Origin: Neohoeflea coraliihabitans
GTDB taxonomy: Bacteria > Pseudomonadota > Alphaproteobacteria > Rhizobiales > Rhizobiaceae
Direction of reading: 5' to 3'
DNA length: 64,000 bases
Assembly (NCBI RefSeq): GCF_019334345.1
Contig: NZ_JAHWQX010000002.1
Location: 310,001 to 374,000, forward strand
Below the pieces are notes generated by a model. It did no database searches. It was not told the origin of the DNA and saw nothing but the letters and a program-made list of their open reading frames with translations. Positions within the stretch are counted from its first letter, which is position 1. Every line of letters begins with the position of its first letter. Both the position numbers and the translations under genes were made by a program. Of this stretch, positions 36,481 through 46,160 are shown piece after piece.

Positions 36481-37551
36481 ATGCCCTATGCTAGGCCAAA
36501 CCGGAACGGACCGACCATCAAGGATATTGCGGCAGCACTCGGCGTGTCGCATGTCACCGTATCTAGGGCGCTCAATGACTCCCCTTTGGTCACCGAAGAA
36601 ACGAAGAAGCGGTTGCGGGAAGCAGCCGCCAGTATGGGCTACATCCCTGATGCGGCCGCAAAGCAGTTGCGCGGCGGTCGATCGAACATCGTTGGCTTTA
36701 TTCTCCCCGACGTGGAGAATCATTTCTTCAGCGCGATAGCGAGGGTCATCGCGGAAACTCTCGCAGCGTCCGGAATGCAGCTCGTCCTGTCCATATCGGA
36801 AGACGATCCGGACCTCGAATTACGCCACGTACGCTCGCTCTGCGAGGCCCGCCCTAAGGGAATCATCATCACACCGGTGGTCAACATGCATCGGGAGACA
36901 GCGGATCTGCTTGCCAACATCCCGTGCAAGCAACTGGTGCGGCGCCATCCGCTCGTTGAATCTGACGTTATCGTCTCGGAGGACAAGACCGCGACCCGCC
37001 TCGCGGCACAACGATTGATTGATCTCGGCCACCGGCACATTGCCTATATCGGCAACGGAAGCGAGACCTTGTCGACCGGGGCGGACCGCGCCGAGGGCTT
37101 CTATCAGGCCGTATGGGCCGCCCCGGAGGTCAAGGCGACAATCAAGCTCGGGCCTCCTGGACCCGGCCACGGTTATGAAACTGCGATCGAACTTCTGACC
37201 GACCCGAAAAGGCCCACAGCGATTGTCCTGGGAAGCGCCCTCTTTACCATCGGCACCCTCCAGGCGATCCGTGAAACGGGCCTGGAGGTACCGCGCGACA
37301 TCTCGCTCATCGGCTACGACGATCCCGATTGGTTCAAAGTTTGGGGAGCAGGTATTACCACGGTCGCGTTACCTATCCGGGAAATGGCGATGATGGCGGC
37401 CTCGCTGGTCGGTGAATCTGCTCTTGAACCAGCTCTTGAGCCCGCGATCACCTCCATAGACGGCACTTCGTGCAAAAGGCTGACCTTTCCCGTCAACCTC
37501 GTCCAGCGAGGCAGCGACCGGCAATTTCGAGATAGAAACCAAGAGGTCTAA
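36481..37551 (+). CDS. LacI-family transcriptional regulator of the TRAP/FAD operon
   Basis: The 356-aa protein has the LacI helix-turn-helix at its start (TIKDIAAALGVSHVTVSRAL, hinge region NIVGFILPDVENHFF) and a periplasmic-binding-like sensor domain (IAYIGNGSETL, DISLIGYDDPDW). It is divergent from dctP, and two identical palindromic sites lie in the intervening 340 bp, so autoregulation and repression of the transporter operon are likely (inference). The ATG at 36481 (MPYARPNRNGP) places the HTH at residue ~12; an upstream frame has no ribosome site and crosses operator O2. Confidence 0.9.
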   Translation: MPYARPNRNGPTIKDIAAALGVSHVTVSRALNDSPLVTEETKKRLREAAASMGYIPDAAAKQLRGGRSNIVGFILPDVENHFFSAIARVIAETLAASGMQLVLSISEDDPDLELRHVRSLCEARPKGIIITPVVNMHRETADLLANIPCKQLVRRHPLVESDVIVSEDKTATRLAAQRLIDLGHRHIAYIGNGSETLSTGADRAEGFYQAVWAAPEVKATIKLGPPGPGHGYETAIELLTDPKRPTAIVLGSALFTIGTLQAIRETGLEVPRDISLIGYDDPDWFKVWGAGITTVALPIREMAMMAASLVGESALEPALEPAITSIDGTSCKRLTFPVNLVQRGSDRQFRDRNQEV

Positions 37552-37757
37552 ACCTCAAAACTCTCCGCCGCCATAAATACGCGCGCGATTCTCGACGTTC
37601 GCACGCGACCGCCAGTCTGAATTGTCGGCACAGTTCCAAGCCACCGTCCGTCGAATTGAATCATTGTGATTCTCGTCAACAGGCCAGCTCATGGCTTTGC
37701 TCCGGCAATTTAGCGCTTTCCACTATCGTATACCTGCAGTGACTTGCCACTGAACTT

Positions 37758-37968
37758 TCATCCAGCGGCGATTAGAGCCTCGGCCGTTTCTGTTACGCCG
37801 TAGGGCGCGGGTTGAGCAACTGGTGCAGACGCGAAGCCCTTGTCGAGCGAATCGTCGTAGCCGGTTGCGGTGAGGGTTTCGGCGAATGTCGCCGGGGTCT
37901 GGTAGCCGAGGGAGGAGTGTGGCCTCGCGGTGTTGAAATCCTCTCTACTTTCGGCGATGGCGCTGCGC
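37758..37968 (-). pseudogene. IS3-family transposase, C-terminal remnant
   Basis: About 70 codons preserve the end of an IS3-type Orf[21 protein letters not shown], and a tail ending ALIAAG before the stop. The rest of the gene and the terminal repeats are missing. It abuts, in opposite orientation, a second unrelated IS3 remnant, so this is an IS graveyard at the edge of the catabolic segment. Confidence 0.75.
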
Positions 37969-37984
37969 GCATGAGGTTCTGTCG

Positions 37985-38725
37985 GTGGATCGGTCGAGCG
38001 TTCGTTACTGCAGCGTGCGGCCTGATGATACATCCATTCGGGAAGCAGTGAGGAAGGTGGCGGCTGAGCGCCGCCGCTTCGCCTATCGCCGCATCCATGT
38101 CATGCTTGGCCGACAGGGGATCGTCATGAACCTGAAGAAGCTCAAGCGGCTTTACCGTGAAGAGAAACTGACCGTTCGCAAGCGCGGCGGCTGCAAGCGG
38201 GCCTTGGGGACGAGACGTCCTCTGGCTCTGCCGTCGCGTCCCAACGAGCGCTGGAGCCTGGATTTCGTCGGCGATGCCTTCACCGACGGCCGCCGCTTTC
38301 GGGTGCTGGCGGTCGTCGACGACTTCACCCGCGAATGCCTGTGCCTGATCGCCGACACATCCCTGTCAGGCGCAAGGCTTGCCCGCGAGCTGGACAGTCT
38401 CATAGCCAGGCGGGGAAAGCCGAGGACAATTGTCTCGGACAACGGCACGGAGATGACCAGTACGGCCATCCTCAAATGGTGCCAGGAGACGAAAGTCGAA
38501 TGGCGCTACATCGCCCCCGGCAAGCCGATGCAAATTGGCTTCGTCGAAAGTTTCAACGGCGACGAGTGCCTCAACGAAACCCTGTTCTCGTCGCTTCCCC
38601 AAGCACGAGACGCAATCACCGCATGGAAGGAGGACTACAACTGAAACAGACCCCACTCATCGTTGGGCAACATCACGGCCAACGAGTTTGCAATAAAAGC
38701 GGCTATGGAAAAACAGGCCGCATGA
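37985..38725 (+). pseudogene. IS3-family transposase OrfB with in-frame stop
   Basis: The DDE integrase part is recognisable: [47 protein letters not shown] and [13 protein letters not shown], giving the D-D-E triad. At 38642-38644 a TGA interrupts the conserved EDYN-x-NRPHSSLGN region; the frame then continues unchanged to a natural stop at 38723-38725 (TANEFAIKAAMEKQAA). A TGG-to-TGA change would explain it. The 5' end lacks OrfA and the first part of OrfB, so the element is inactive. Confidence 0.82.
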
Positions 38726-38834
38726 GGCCAGATTAGAAACCCAAGATTCTCCCGAAAACTGGAGGGAACTCGGGTCACAGGTCAACAACGATTCTTTCAG
38801 GTAGGTTTCACACCCTCATGACTAAATAATAACA

Positions 38835-39623
38835 GTGGTGCGACATATTTTGAAGAAAACAAAACCCACGACCATTGAGTCAGAAACACTGCGTACTGCG
38901 GGGCGGCTCGGGCGTGTTGTCCGCAGTGAATTCGATGCAGACGCACTGATACGCTACGAGCGACTGAGGCGGCATTCTCTTCATGCGATACTACCCAAAT
39001 TGTCGCGATTGGCGCAAAATCAAAGGTTGATTACGACAAAGAGCCTTAACGTCATTTATGGGCTATCAAGGGATCATCACTCCTTTGACGCGCCGACGTT
39101 GAATTGGGGCTTCGGCTTAACCGAACCGCAGTCGACAAAAGCAATGGCACATCTGCTGAATAGGGGCCCGACGCATGTTCGAGGTAAACGTATAACAGCT
39201 CTTTTGTGCGCAATGAACTCGCCCAACATTCCCACAGAGGGTGAAGCGCGAACTGCAATTGTTGAGGCGGAGATTAACCGAATTGATTTAGCGATTAAAT
39301 ATAGGAAAGAGGGTGCCGAAAAATACACTGCAGTAATTGTAGAGGCAAAATTTGGCCATGTCATTACACAGGGCCAACTAAAGAAATACCGTCAAATTGT
39401 TAACGCCGACCGGGGCATTGAGTTCGGACAAACTGATTGGGTGGTGTTGGGGATCGATGAAAGCGCAAGGTGGGGACTGAGGGGAAATCAATGGAACACT
39501 TGGCGGTTTGTTTCATGGCGGGAATTGTGGCTTCGTTTTGAAAAGTTGAGGCCTGTTGAGGATGATCCAAACCTGGCAGTTTTCCTGAAATTGCTTTGGA
39601 AGCGGATAGGATTGTACAGTTGA
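38835..39623 (+). CDS. PD-(D/E)XK nuclease-family protein
   Basis: The 262-aa protein shows the restriction-nuclease core: an acidic strand INRIDLAIKYR (Asp) followed by AVIVEAKFGHVITQGQLKKY, where E-A-K and the downstream Q-x3-Y pattern resemble exonuclease-like PD-(D/E)XK domains. The N-terminal 90 residues contain a basic helix (YERLRRHSLHAILPKLSRL). The coding sequence is clearly more AT-rich than its neighbours, a sign of recent transfer. The start is a GTG at 38835. It is followed 12 bp later by a gene of equal composition, so the two form a cassette; a defence role is inference. Confidence 0.65.
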   Translation: MVRHILKKTKPTTIESETLRTAGRLGRVVRSEFDADALIRYERLRRHSLHAILPKLSRLAQNQRLITTKSLNVIYGLSRDHHSFDAPTLNWGFGLTEPQSTKAMAHLLNRGPTHVRGKRITALLCAMNSPNIPTEGEARTAIVEAEINRIDLAIKYRKEGAEKYTAVIVEAKFGHVITQGQLKKYRQIVNADRGIEFGQTDWVVLGIDESARWGLRGNQWNTWRFVSWRELWLRFEKLRPVEDDPNLAVFLKLLWKRIGLYS

Positions 39624-39635
39624 AGGAATATCTGA

Positions 39636-40238
39636 ATGGCTGAATTTGAAGTTCCGGACAGCTTGGAAAACTATTTCTCAGACAAAAAAATTGCTACTGC
39701 GGTTGATGATCTGGTCGAAAAACTAGATGGCGACAACATGATTGAATGCGATTGGACTGAAGCAAGGAATTATAATCAAGCATTGCTTTTTGCCGCCCAG
39801 GTCCGAGCAGACCTTATAGAGCTACTTTTCAGAATTTGGGAAAATACGTTTGGAACATGCAGTCCGGAAACACTGGGAGAGGCATACTTCCTCAGCGAAA
39901 GCGCTACACCAGCATACTTGTGGGAAGAGCGGACGGTAGAGGTATCATACTATCGCGATAGTTCTCCTGACGATGGCGGCAGAAGCGAAGCCCTTTTAGT
40001 TATCCTATCAGATGCCCAGATATGTCTGTGGGTTTTCCGCTTTGAAAATGAAGAGCAATTTGCAGGGCTCGGTGGGGCACAGGGCGTTGAGGGGTGGCAG
40101 CTTGAAACTGAAGAACGTGGAAGTTATCTTTCCAACATCCCCGTGAAAATTGTTGATATGATTGCTGATCCCGACGCAATTATCACACGCTTTCGGGACG
40201 ACGCCAAGCGGATGATTGAAGCGCTCTCTGCAAATTGA
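39636..40238 (+). CDS. Unknown protein paired with the PD-(D/E)XK gene
   Basis: The 200-aa acidic protein has no domain I recognise. It begins MAEFEVPDSLENYF, contains a mixed alpha/beta middle (VEVSYYRDSSPDDGG, ICLWVFRFENEE) and ends with an amphipathic helix (RDDAKRMIEALS). GAAGGA sits before the ATG. The 12-bp spacing and the same AT-rich codon use as the upstream nuclease gene indicate a two-gene unit. It may be a target-recognition or immunity partner (inference). Confidence 0.65.
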   Translation: MAEFEVPDSLENYFSDKKIATAVDDLVEKLDGDNMIECDWTEARNYNQALLFAAQVRADLIELLFRIWENTFGTCSPETLGEAYFLSESATPAYLWEERTVEVSYYRDSSPDDGGRSEALLVILSDAQICLWVFRFENEEQFAGLGGAQGVEGWQLETEERGSYLSNIPVKIVDMIADPDAIITRFRDDAKRMIEALSAN

Positions 40239-40374
40239 GAAGGACGGCTTAAACGCGACCAAGGGCTCACTCGACCTTAATCCAAGCGAAGCGAAAGTCC
40301 GCTCGCCGCCCACACTCGACCTTTGCCGTGTCGCAACGAACGGCTGCTTTCAGGATCCAAGACGTGAACTCTAG

Positions 40375-41202
40375 CGACTGGAATGGGGGCGCAAAGGCAA
40401 GGACGACAAGCAGATCGCCGATATCGACGACCTGCTCGCCAGCGACAAGTGCGACGTCCTCATGGTGACACCGAACACCACCGCCGCATTGACGCCGGCC
40501 GTGGAGCGGGCATGCGAGGAACTGCCGGTGATCGTGTTTTCCCGCGGCGTTGCAACCGAATGCCCGGTCACTTTCATCACGCCGATCGGCGGATACGCCT
40601 TTGGCGCCCAGGCGGCGCGCTTCGTGGTGGACGCACTTCCCGATGGCGGCAATGTGCTTGCGCTGCGCATCTCGCCGGGTGTCGACGTCTTGGAAACTCG
40701 ATGGTCGGCTGCCGAGCGGATATTTGCCGAGAATGACAACATCAACGTGATCGGCTCCGAGTTCACCAATGATGACCGGGCGATCGCCAAGTCGATAGTC
40801 GAGGATTATCTGCAGCGCTTCGGAAAGATCGATGCGGTGTGGATGGACGCCGGCGCCACATCTGCCGCGGCAATCGAGGCCTTCGAGGATATCGGAGCGG
40901 AGATTCCGGTGTTCACAGGCGAAGATCAGCAGGATTTTCTGAAGAAGTGGAAAGAGGAGGGCCTGACCGCCATCGCTCCGACCTATCCCACCTTCCAGTG
41001 GCGTACCGCGATCATCGCGGCTGAAATGATCTTGAAGGGCGAGGATGTGCCGGGACCGATCTGGTATCTGCCGCAGCCGACGATTACCAACGAGAATCTG
41101 GATGAGTTCCTGCAGGCCGACATGCCGCCCCAGCATTATGCGCTGTGCGGCTGCCAGGACATGGAAGGATATCCGGAAAACTGGGGTGAGGAAGCGAACT
41201 GA
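40375..41202 (+). pseudogene. Sugar ABC transporter substrate-binding protein, 5'-truncated
   Basis: The frame from 40375 encodes the C-terminal ~275 residues of a ribose-type binding protein (WGRKGKDDKQIADIDDLLA, CDVLMVTPNTTAAL, VWMDAGATSAAAIEAFEDIG, IIAAEMILKGEDV). The signal peptide and first domain strands are missing, and a stop lies just upstream in frame. A downstream ATG at 40462 could start a 246-aa product without a signal, which would be non-functional as a binding protein. The break coincides with the end of the AT-rich nuclease cassette, which probably replaced the 5' part. Confidence 0.82.
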
Positions 41203-41290
41203 CCGGCGCGAGCTGAGAAATGGGCGGCGGTTGCGCCGCCCGTTTCTCGCATCAATACCGGTTGAACGAAGAGGCGGGGCACACCTTCAG

Positions 41291-42526
41291 ATGACGCGAA
41301 CGGCGACCACTTCGGACACGAGATTGGGCACCAATCTCGGCGATGCCAAGCTGCACAATCGGCGCGTCGTTCTCGAGACGATCCGCCAGAGGCGCGAGAT
41401 TTCCCGTGCCGACATTCGTCGTGCGACCCAGCTGTCTCTACAGACGGTGTCCAACATCGTCGACGAGTTGCTCGCGGCAAAGATGCTCAACGAGGTGCAG
41501 TCCGTCCGCAAGCTTCAGGGCAAACCGCCCAAGATGCTGTCGATCAATGCCGACGGCGCCTATTCGATCGGTCTTCACCTGGACCACGGCAGACTGCGCG
41601 GCAACGTCCTCGACTTCGAAGGCAAGCTTCGGGCACGCGCAGAACGGACAGTCGACCGCCCGAACCCGCAGACCGGCCTGCCGCTTCTGGCGGAGATCAC
41701 GGAAAAACTGATCGCTTCGGCCAACGTCTCGCGCCAACTGGTTTGCGGCGTCGGCGTCGTGATGCCCGGGCCGTTCGCGACTCATTCCACGCTCGCGCAC
41801 GGTCCGACCGTGCTGCCCGGCTGGCAGGGTATCGATGTCGAGACCGTGCTGTCGGAAAAGTTCGCCCTGCCCGTCTATCTGGAGAACGACGCAACGGCCG
41901 CCGCTCTCGGTGAAAGCTATTTTGGCGTTGCACGCGAGTTCTCGGATGTCTGCTGCATATTCATCGGCACGGGGCTGGGCGGCGGCATCCTGATCAACGG
42001 TCAGCCGTTCCGTGGTCGCTATGGCAATTCGGGAGAAATCGGACACGTCCCGATCTATCCGTCCGGGCGGGCGTGCTATTGCGGCGGCCGCGGCTGTGCA
42101 GAGCAGTATCTTTCCGTATTTTCGGCTTTCGCGCAGCACTTCACTCAGGAAACGGATCGCAGCGCAGAACGGCTCGATGCAATCGTCGCAAGCGGAGATC
42201 CGCGCATAAAAGCGTGGCTCGATGAGGCGGCAGCCGCACTTAGGTTGTTGATTGCCACGCTCGAGAACATTCTCGACACCGAAGCGATCATTCTTTCCGG
42301 GCTCGTCAACAAGCAGGTCCTGCGTGCCCTTTTTAAGACCATGGACAGGCCGATCGTCACGGTGGCGCACCGGAACGATGGTGCCTCCCGCCTTCTGCTG
42401 GGCACGGCCGGGCCTGATGTGGTGGCACTGGGGGCCGCCGTCTACCCGTTCTACAACCTATTTGGCTCGACTGACCTCGCCCCACACTCGGCTGCGCGGG
42501 GAACCAGCAATGTGAAGACGCTCTAG
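41291..42526 (+). CDS. ROK-family (NagC/XylR-type) transcriptional regulator
   Basis: The 411-aa protein has an N-terminal winged helix (ISRADIRRATQLSLQTVSNI, residues ~36-55) and a ROK kinase-like body: YLENDATAAALGE, IGTGLGGGILING, and the zinc-binding GHVPIYPSGRACYCGGRGCAE. ROK repressors sense sugars or sugar phosphates. It sits between the truncated sugar-binding protein and the isomerase gene and probably regulated that sugar locus. The ATG at 41291 follows the previous gene by 88 bp. Confidence 0.9.
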   Translation: MTRTATTSDTRLGTNLGDAKLHNRRVVLETIRQRREISRADIRRATQLSLQTVSNIVDELLAAKMLNEVQSVRKLQGKPPKMLSINADGAYSIGLHLDHGRLRGNVLDFEGKLRARAERTVDRPNPQTGLPLLAEITEKLIASANVSRQLVCGVGVVMPGPFATHSTLAHGPTVLPGWQGIDVETVLSEKFALPVYLENDATAAALGESYFGVAREFSDVCCIFIGTGLGGGILINGQPFRGRYGNSGEIGHVPIYPSGRACYCGGRGCAEQYLSVFSAFAQHFTQETDRSAERLDAIVASGDPRIKAWLDEAAAALRLLIATLENILDTEAIILSGLVNKQVLRALFKTMDRPIVTVAHRNDGASRLLLGTAGPDVVALGAAVYPFYNLFGSTDLAPHSAARGTSNVKTL

Positions 42527-42536
42527 AGGAGGAAGC

Positions 42537-43448
42537 ATGCAATTCGGGATGAACACGGGCTTCGCCATGAAACGCTGGCCGGAGCCGGAACGCTGGAGCG
42601 ATCTCCTGCGCCATCACATCGGGGCCGATCATGCCCAGCTTTCCCTCGACATGGTGTCCCTGGAAGGAGGATGGCTGGACATCCGCCGCCAGGCCGACCG
42701 CATTCGAAGCGCCTGTAGGCGGGCGGATCTTCCGCTCACCAGCGTGTTCTCGGGCCTCGTTGACTATTCCCAGAGCATGCTGCTCCACCCTGACAGAAGC
42801 ATGCGCGAACAGGCGTTCGAGCGCTACAAGCGGGCAATCGATCTGACCGCGATGCTGGAAGCTCCCGTCTTCGGGGGGCACATGGGCGCGTGCAGCACAT
42901 CCGATTTCGGCGATGAGGCGAGGCGAAAGACCGTCCGCGACGAGCAAATCGAACTCGTTTCGAAACTCGCAGGGATCGCCGGCGATTGCGGGCTAAAGCA
43001 GCTGCTGTGGGAACCGATGCCGGTGGCGCGAGAATGGCCGAGCTCGATCGAGGAATGCCTCGACTACGCGAAGGTGTTCGAGCAGATGGCCGGCGCCAAA
43101 CTGGGATACTGCCTGGACGTTGGCCATTGCTGCAGGCCCGACCTTCCGGAAGCCGAGCGCGATCCCTATCTCTGGATCGAGAAGCTCGCTGTGTTCAGCC
43201 CGATCCTTCACCTGCAGCAGACCGACGGGCGTGGCGACCGCCACTGGTGCTTCACTGAGGAAACCAAAGCCGACGGCATCATTTCACCGGCAAAGGTTCT
43301 CGACGCCATTGCCGCCTCTGCAAGGCAGGACATGCCTCAGCTGGTGTTCGAGGTCTTCCCACCCTTTGAAGCCGAGGACGAAAAGGTGCTCGCCGATGTG
43401 ACAGAGAGCGTCCGCTACTGGCGAGAGGGGACAGCCGCCAACGCATGA
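42537..43448 (+). CDS. Sugar phosphate isomerase/epimerase-family TIM-barrel protein
   Basis: The 303-aa protein belongs to the AP-endonuclease-2-like TIM barrels. Candidate metal ligands are in LLWEPMP, LGYCLDVGHCC, ILHLQQTDGRGDRHW and LVFEVFPPFE, in the usual E-D/H-H-E order. Members interconvert ketoses or epimerise sugar phosphates; the substrate is not readable. It starts 10 bp after the ROK gene, with AGAGGAGG before the ATG, so both were in one operon with the damaged ABC system. Confidence 0.82.
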   Translation: MQFGMNTGFAMKRWPEPERWSDLLRHHIGADHAQLSLDMVSLEGGWLDIRRQADRIRSACRRADLPLTSVFSGLVDYSQSMLLHPDRSMREQAFERYKRAIDLTAMLEAPVFGGHMGACSTSDFGDEARRKTVRDEQIELVSKLAGIAGDCGLKQLLWEPMPVAREWPSSIEECLDYAKVFEQMAGAKLGYCLDVGHCCRPDLPEAERDPYLWIEKLAVFSPILHLQQTDGRGDRHWCFTEETKADGIISPAKVLDAIAASARQDMPQLVFEVFPPFEAEDEKVLADVTESVRYWREGTAANA

Positions 43449-44454
43449 AACCGCTGCGCCGCGCAAAGTTGCAAAGATACGCGTCGATCCAAATCGGCAC
43501 AGCGAATTCATCACGTCATTCGCGTTCCTTGTTGCCTGAACCATGATTGGCCCGTGGAACGAGAACTGCACCTCGTTCAAGAGTTCATCGCGAATGCGCC
43601 AGTTGCACCGCAGCACCCGCTCTCATCCATCACAGCAAGCGGTATTCGCGCAGTACCCCTGCCCCCGTCTTTTATTCAGCCCAGCGTAGAATCCGGGGTT
43701 GTTTTGGCCGTAGTGAGCCTGGTGGAAGACGGGAGTTTGGGTGGATCTGGCCCATGTTGTTTTGTGCAAAACGCGGCGGCAGCCATGCGCAAAGCTGTGC
43801 CACGCACGAGGTGTTCAGATGAATATCTTGTGAAGGTTGTTTTGGAGCAGGCGGTCCCGCACGGGCTCAACGTCGATTTGGATAGCGGCAACTCAGAGTT
43901 CCGGGGGATCAATTCACCGGATTAATATTACCGGTTTGGGACCCGGCTGTGAATTTCCGGAGGCTCGCGGCCGCCCATAAGCCTACATCCACGCACGAGA
44001 GTAGGATCGATTGGTCTCGGCAACACTGACCGGATGGTCAGCGACCGGTTTCCTGATCAAATCGACAAGGAACGATGCCGCACCGCCTCAATTCCGTTCT
44101 GGACCGACTGTCGTCAGACGCAAGCCAACCGTCTCATGTCCATGGAAACGGTAGGACCGCGCCATTCTTTCGAGATAAAGCTATCCCGCGCCAAAGAGGG
44201 TCTCTGGCGCCTGTCGATGTTCCTCCGACACAGATGGCATCGGCCTGTGGTTCCAGAGCAAAACATGCGAGATCATTCGTCCCATAGCGTTCTTCTGGCT
44301 TTCCGGCGAGGGACTAGTTCCTTTCACCTGAACCCCGCACGTATCGGCCATGCGAGGCCAAAGTCGCAAAGCTGGTCGGCAGCAGCGATACCCTCTCGTG
44401 CAAAACGCTCGGGTGATCGAAGCAGTTAGTGCCGAAGTGAGAGCCCGCGAGGGA
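43449..44454. other. 1.0-kb segment without a supportable gene
   Basis: Several overlapping frames of about 70-130 codons exist, but none has a family motif, a good ribosome site or consistent codon use. It separates the plus-strand sugar locus from the minus-strand aldo/keto reductase and probably consists of decayed sequence. Confidence 0.55.
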
Positions 44455-45474
44455 TTAAGTCGGCGTCGGCGCGTCGCCCCTGATCAGGCCCTCGGTCTGC
44501 AACTGTTCCCAGAAATCCTTCGGGATGCTGTGGTTGATGAGGTCAACATTCTGGTCGAGATGCGTCTTGGTGCGGGTCCCTGGAATATTGGTGGCGATCG
44601 CCGGATGGGCCAATACAAACTGGAGCGCCGCGGCCGCAAGCGGAACACCGTGCTGGGCGCAGACGGCCTCAATCTTTGACACGCGCTCGAGGATCTCCGG
44701 TTCGGCCTCGCTGTAGTTGTAGTGCGCGCCCTTGACCGCACCCGTAGCCAGAATGCCGCTGTTGAAACCGCCGCCGAGAACCACTGAGACGTTGCGTTCC
44801 TCACACAATGGCAAAAAGCTGTCGAGCGCATCCTGTTCGAGTAGCGTGTAGCGCCCGGCGAGCAGGAAGCAGTCAAAATCGCGCTCGCGCAGCGCCGCCT
44901 CACAAACCTGCCATTCGTTGCAGCCGACGCCGATCGCCTTGACCACTCCCTGCGAACGCAGGCTCTCCAAGGCCTTGTAGCCACTGTCCATGGCGGTGCG
45001 AAAGTGCTCCTTCTGCAGTTCTTCTCCGTGGGAAAACGTATCGATGTCGTGAATGAAGAGCATGTCGAGGCGAGACACGCCGAGACGCTGCATACTGTCC
45101 TCGAATGAACGCATGATGCCGTCATAGCTATAGTCGTGAACCACTTCGAAAGGTGGCATGTCGACCCAGAAGAACGAGGTGAGGTTGCCCTCCGGAACGG
45201 GTTTGAGCAACCTTCCGACCTTGCTGGAGAGTACATATTCATCTCGTGGAAACGCGCGCAAGGACTCGCCGAGCCGACGTTCCGAAAGGCCATGACCATA
45301 CATCGGCGCCGTATCGAAATAGCGAAGGCCGGACGCCCAGGCACGTTGAATGACGTATCGTACGTCCTGCTCCGGTACGGCGCGGAACTGATTGCCGATC
45401 GGCGCAGTTCCAAATCCCATGGCCGTGACCTCGATATCGGTTCGGCCGAACTTGCGCTTGCTTGACGCCTCCAT
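44455..45474 (-). CDS. Aldo/keto reductase (D-threo-aldose 1-dehydrogenase-like)
   Basis: The 339-aa protein has the AKR barrel start (RTDIEVTAMGFGTAPIGN), the catalytic Asp/Tyr in YFDTAPMYGHG, the Lys in SSKVGRLL and the His in DMLFIHDID. The overall pattern (pyridine-nucleotide aldose oxidation, FFWVDMPPFEVVHDYSYDG) resembles L-fucose/D-threo-aldose dehydrogenases. It could oxidise a sugar to its lactone for the neighbouring sugar locus (inference). The ATG at 45474 abuts an alcohol-dehydrogenase remnant on the other strand, so its original promoter may have been lost. Confidence 0.87.
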   Translation of the reverse strand: MEASSKRKFGRTDIEVTAMGFGTAPIGNQFRAVPEQDVRYVIQRAWASGLRYFDTAPMYGHGLSERRLGESLRAFPRDEYVLSSKVGRLLKPVPEGNLTSFFWVDMPPFEVVHDYSYDGIMRSFEDSMQRLGVSRLDMLFIHDIDTFSHGEELQKEHFRTAMDSGYKALESLRSQGVVKAIGVGCNEWQVCEAALRERDFDCFLLAGRYTLLEQDALDSFLPLCEERNVSVVLGGGFNSGILATGAVKGAHYNYSEAEPEILERVSKIEAVCAQHGVPLAAAALQFVLAHPAIATNIPGTRTKTHLDQNVDLINHSIPKDFWEQLQTEGLIRGDAPTPT

Positions 45475-45718
45475 GATCTATCTTAACCAGGTGCAGATCT
45501 TCGGCGTCTCGCACGGCACGCGCGCCGAAGCGCAACGCCTCGTCGGCTGGATCCGTGATGGCGCGCTGAAGCCTGTCCTTCACCGGGCGTTCCGTCTCTC
45601 CGACATTCATAGAGCCGAGCGCTACTTCATGAACCGGGATCTGGACTTCGTCGGCAAGATCGTCCTCGTGCCCGATGCACTATGGGAGCAGCATGGCGCC
45701 CGTTTCGTCGCCCCGGAA
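45473..45718 (+). pseudogene. Zinc-type alcohol dehydrogenase (MDR) C-terminal fragment
   Basis: About 80 codons match the end of a medium-chain dehydrogenase/quinone reductase: IYLNQVQIFGVSHGTRAEAQ, then LKPVLHRAFRLSDIHRAERY and FVGKIVLVPD. The catalytic and cofactor-binding parts are missing. It fuses in frame to an ABC ATPase fragment at about 45719. Confidence 0.75.
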
Positions 45719-46006
45719 GCGATTGCCCGTTCGCTCTGCATGTAGCCAAAGATCATGTTGTTTGACGAACCGACTTCTGCATTGGATCCTGAGATGATCA
45801 AGGAGGTTCTCGATACCATGATCGAACTCGCCAGCGAAGGCATGACAATGCTTTGCGTGACACATGAGATGGATTTTGCCCAGCGCGTGGCGGATCGGAT
45901 CGTCTTCATGGATGGCGGCCAAATCGTCCAACAGAGCGACCCGGCTTTCTTTTTCGATGCACCTCGGAAACGAACTGGTAATTTCCTCAAACAGCTCTTG
46001 CACTAA
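45719..46006 (+). pseudogene. Amino-acid ABC transporter ATPase (GlnQ-type) 3' fragment with nonsense codon
   Basis: The frame reads AIARSLCM, then TAG at 45743-45745, then PKIMLFDEPTSALDPE with Walker B, the D-loop, CVTHEMDFAQ (switch His) and a normal C-terminus. In GlnQ-type proteins a Lys or Glu stands where the TAG is, so AAG- or GAG-to-TAG is likely. Walker A and most of the signature domain are missing. A restart at the ATG at 45755 would give only an 83-aa fragment. Confidence 0.8.
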
Positions 46007-46160
46007 AGACCGGCGGATATCTCAATCATGTCGACAACGCTCGCTCCGCTGAGATAGATGGCGATCGCAGCAGCTTTATTGATCCCCCCGGTCGATGCAG
46101 GATAGGAAGCCTTCCCTGTTGCGGAAGCTGCGAATACACGGTTTGTTCGCCGCTCGGCGC

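Noticed and set aside
43554-43925. 123-codon frame in the 43.4-44.5 kb gap
   Set aside because: No ribosome site, no recognisable motif, and overlapping frames on both strands are equally long.
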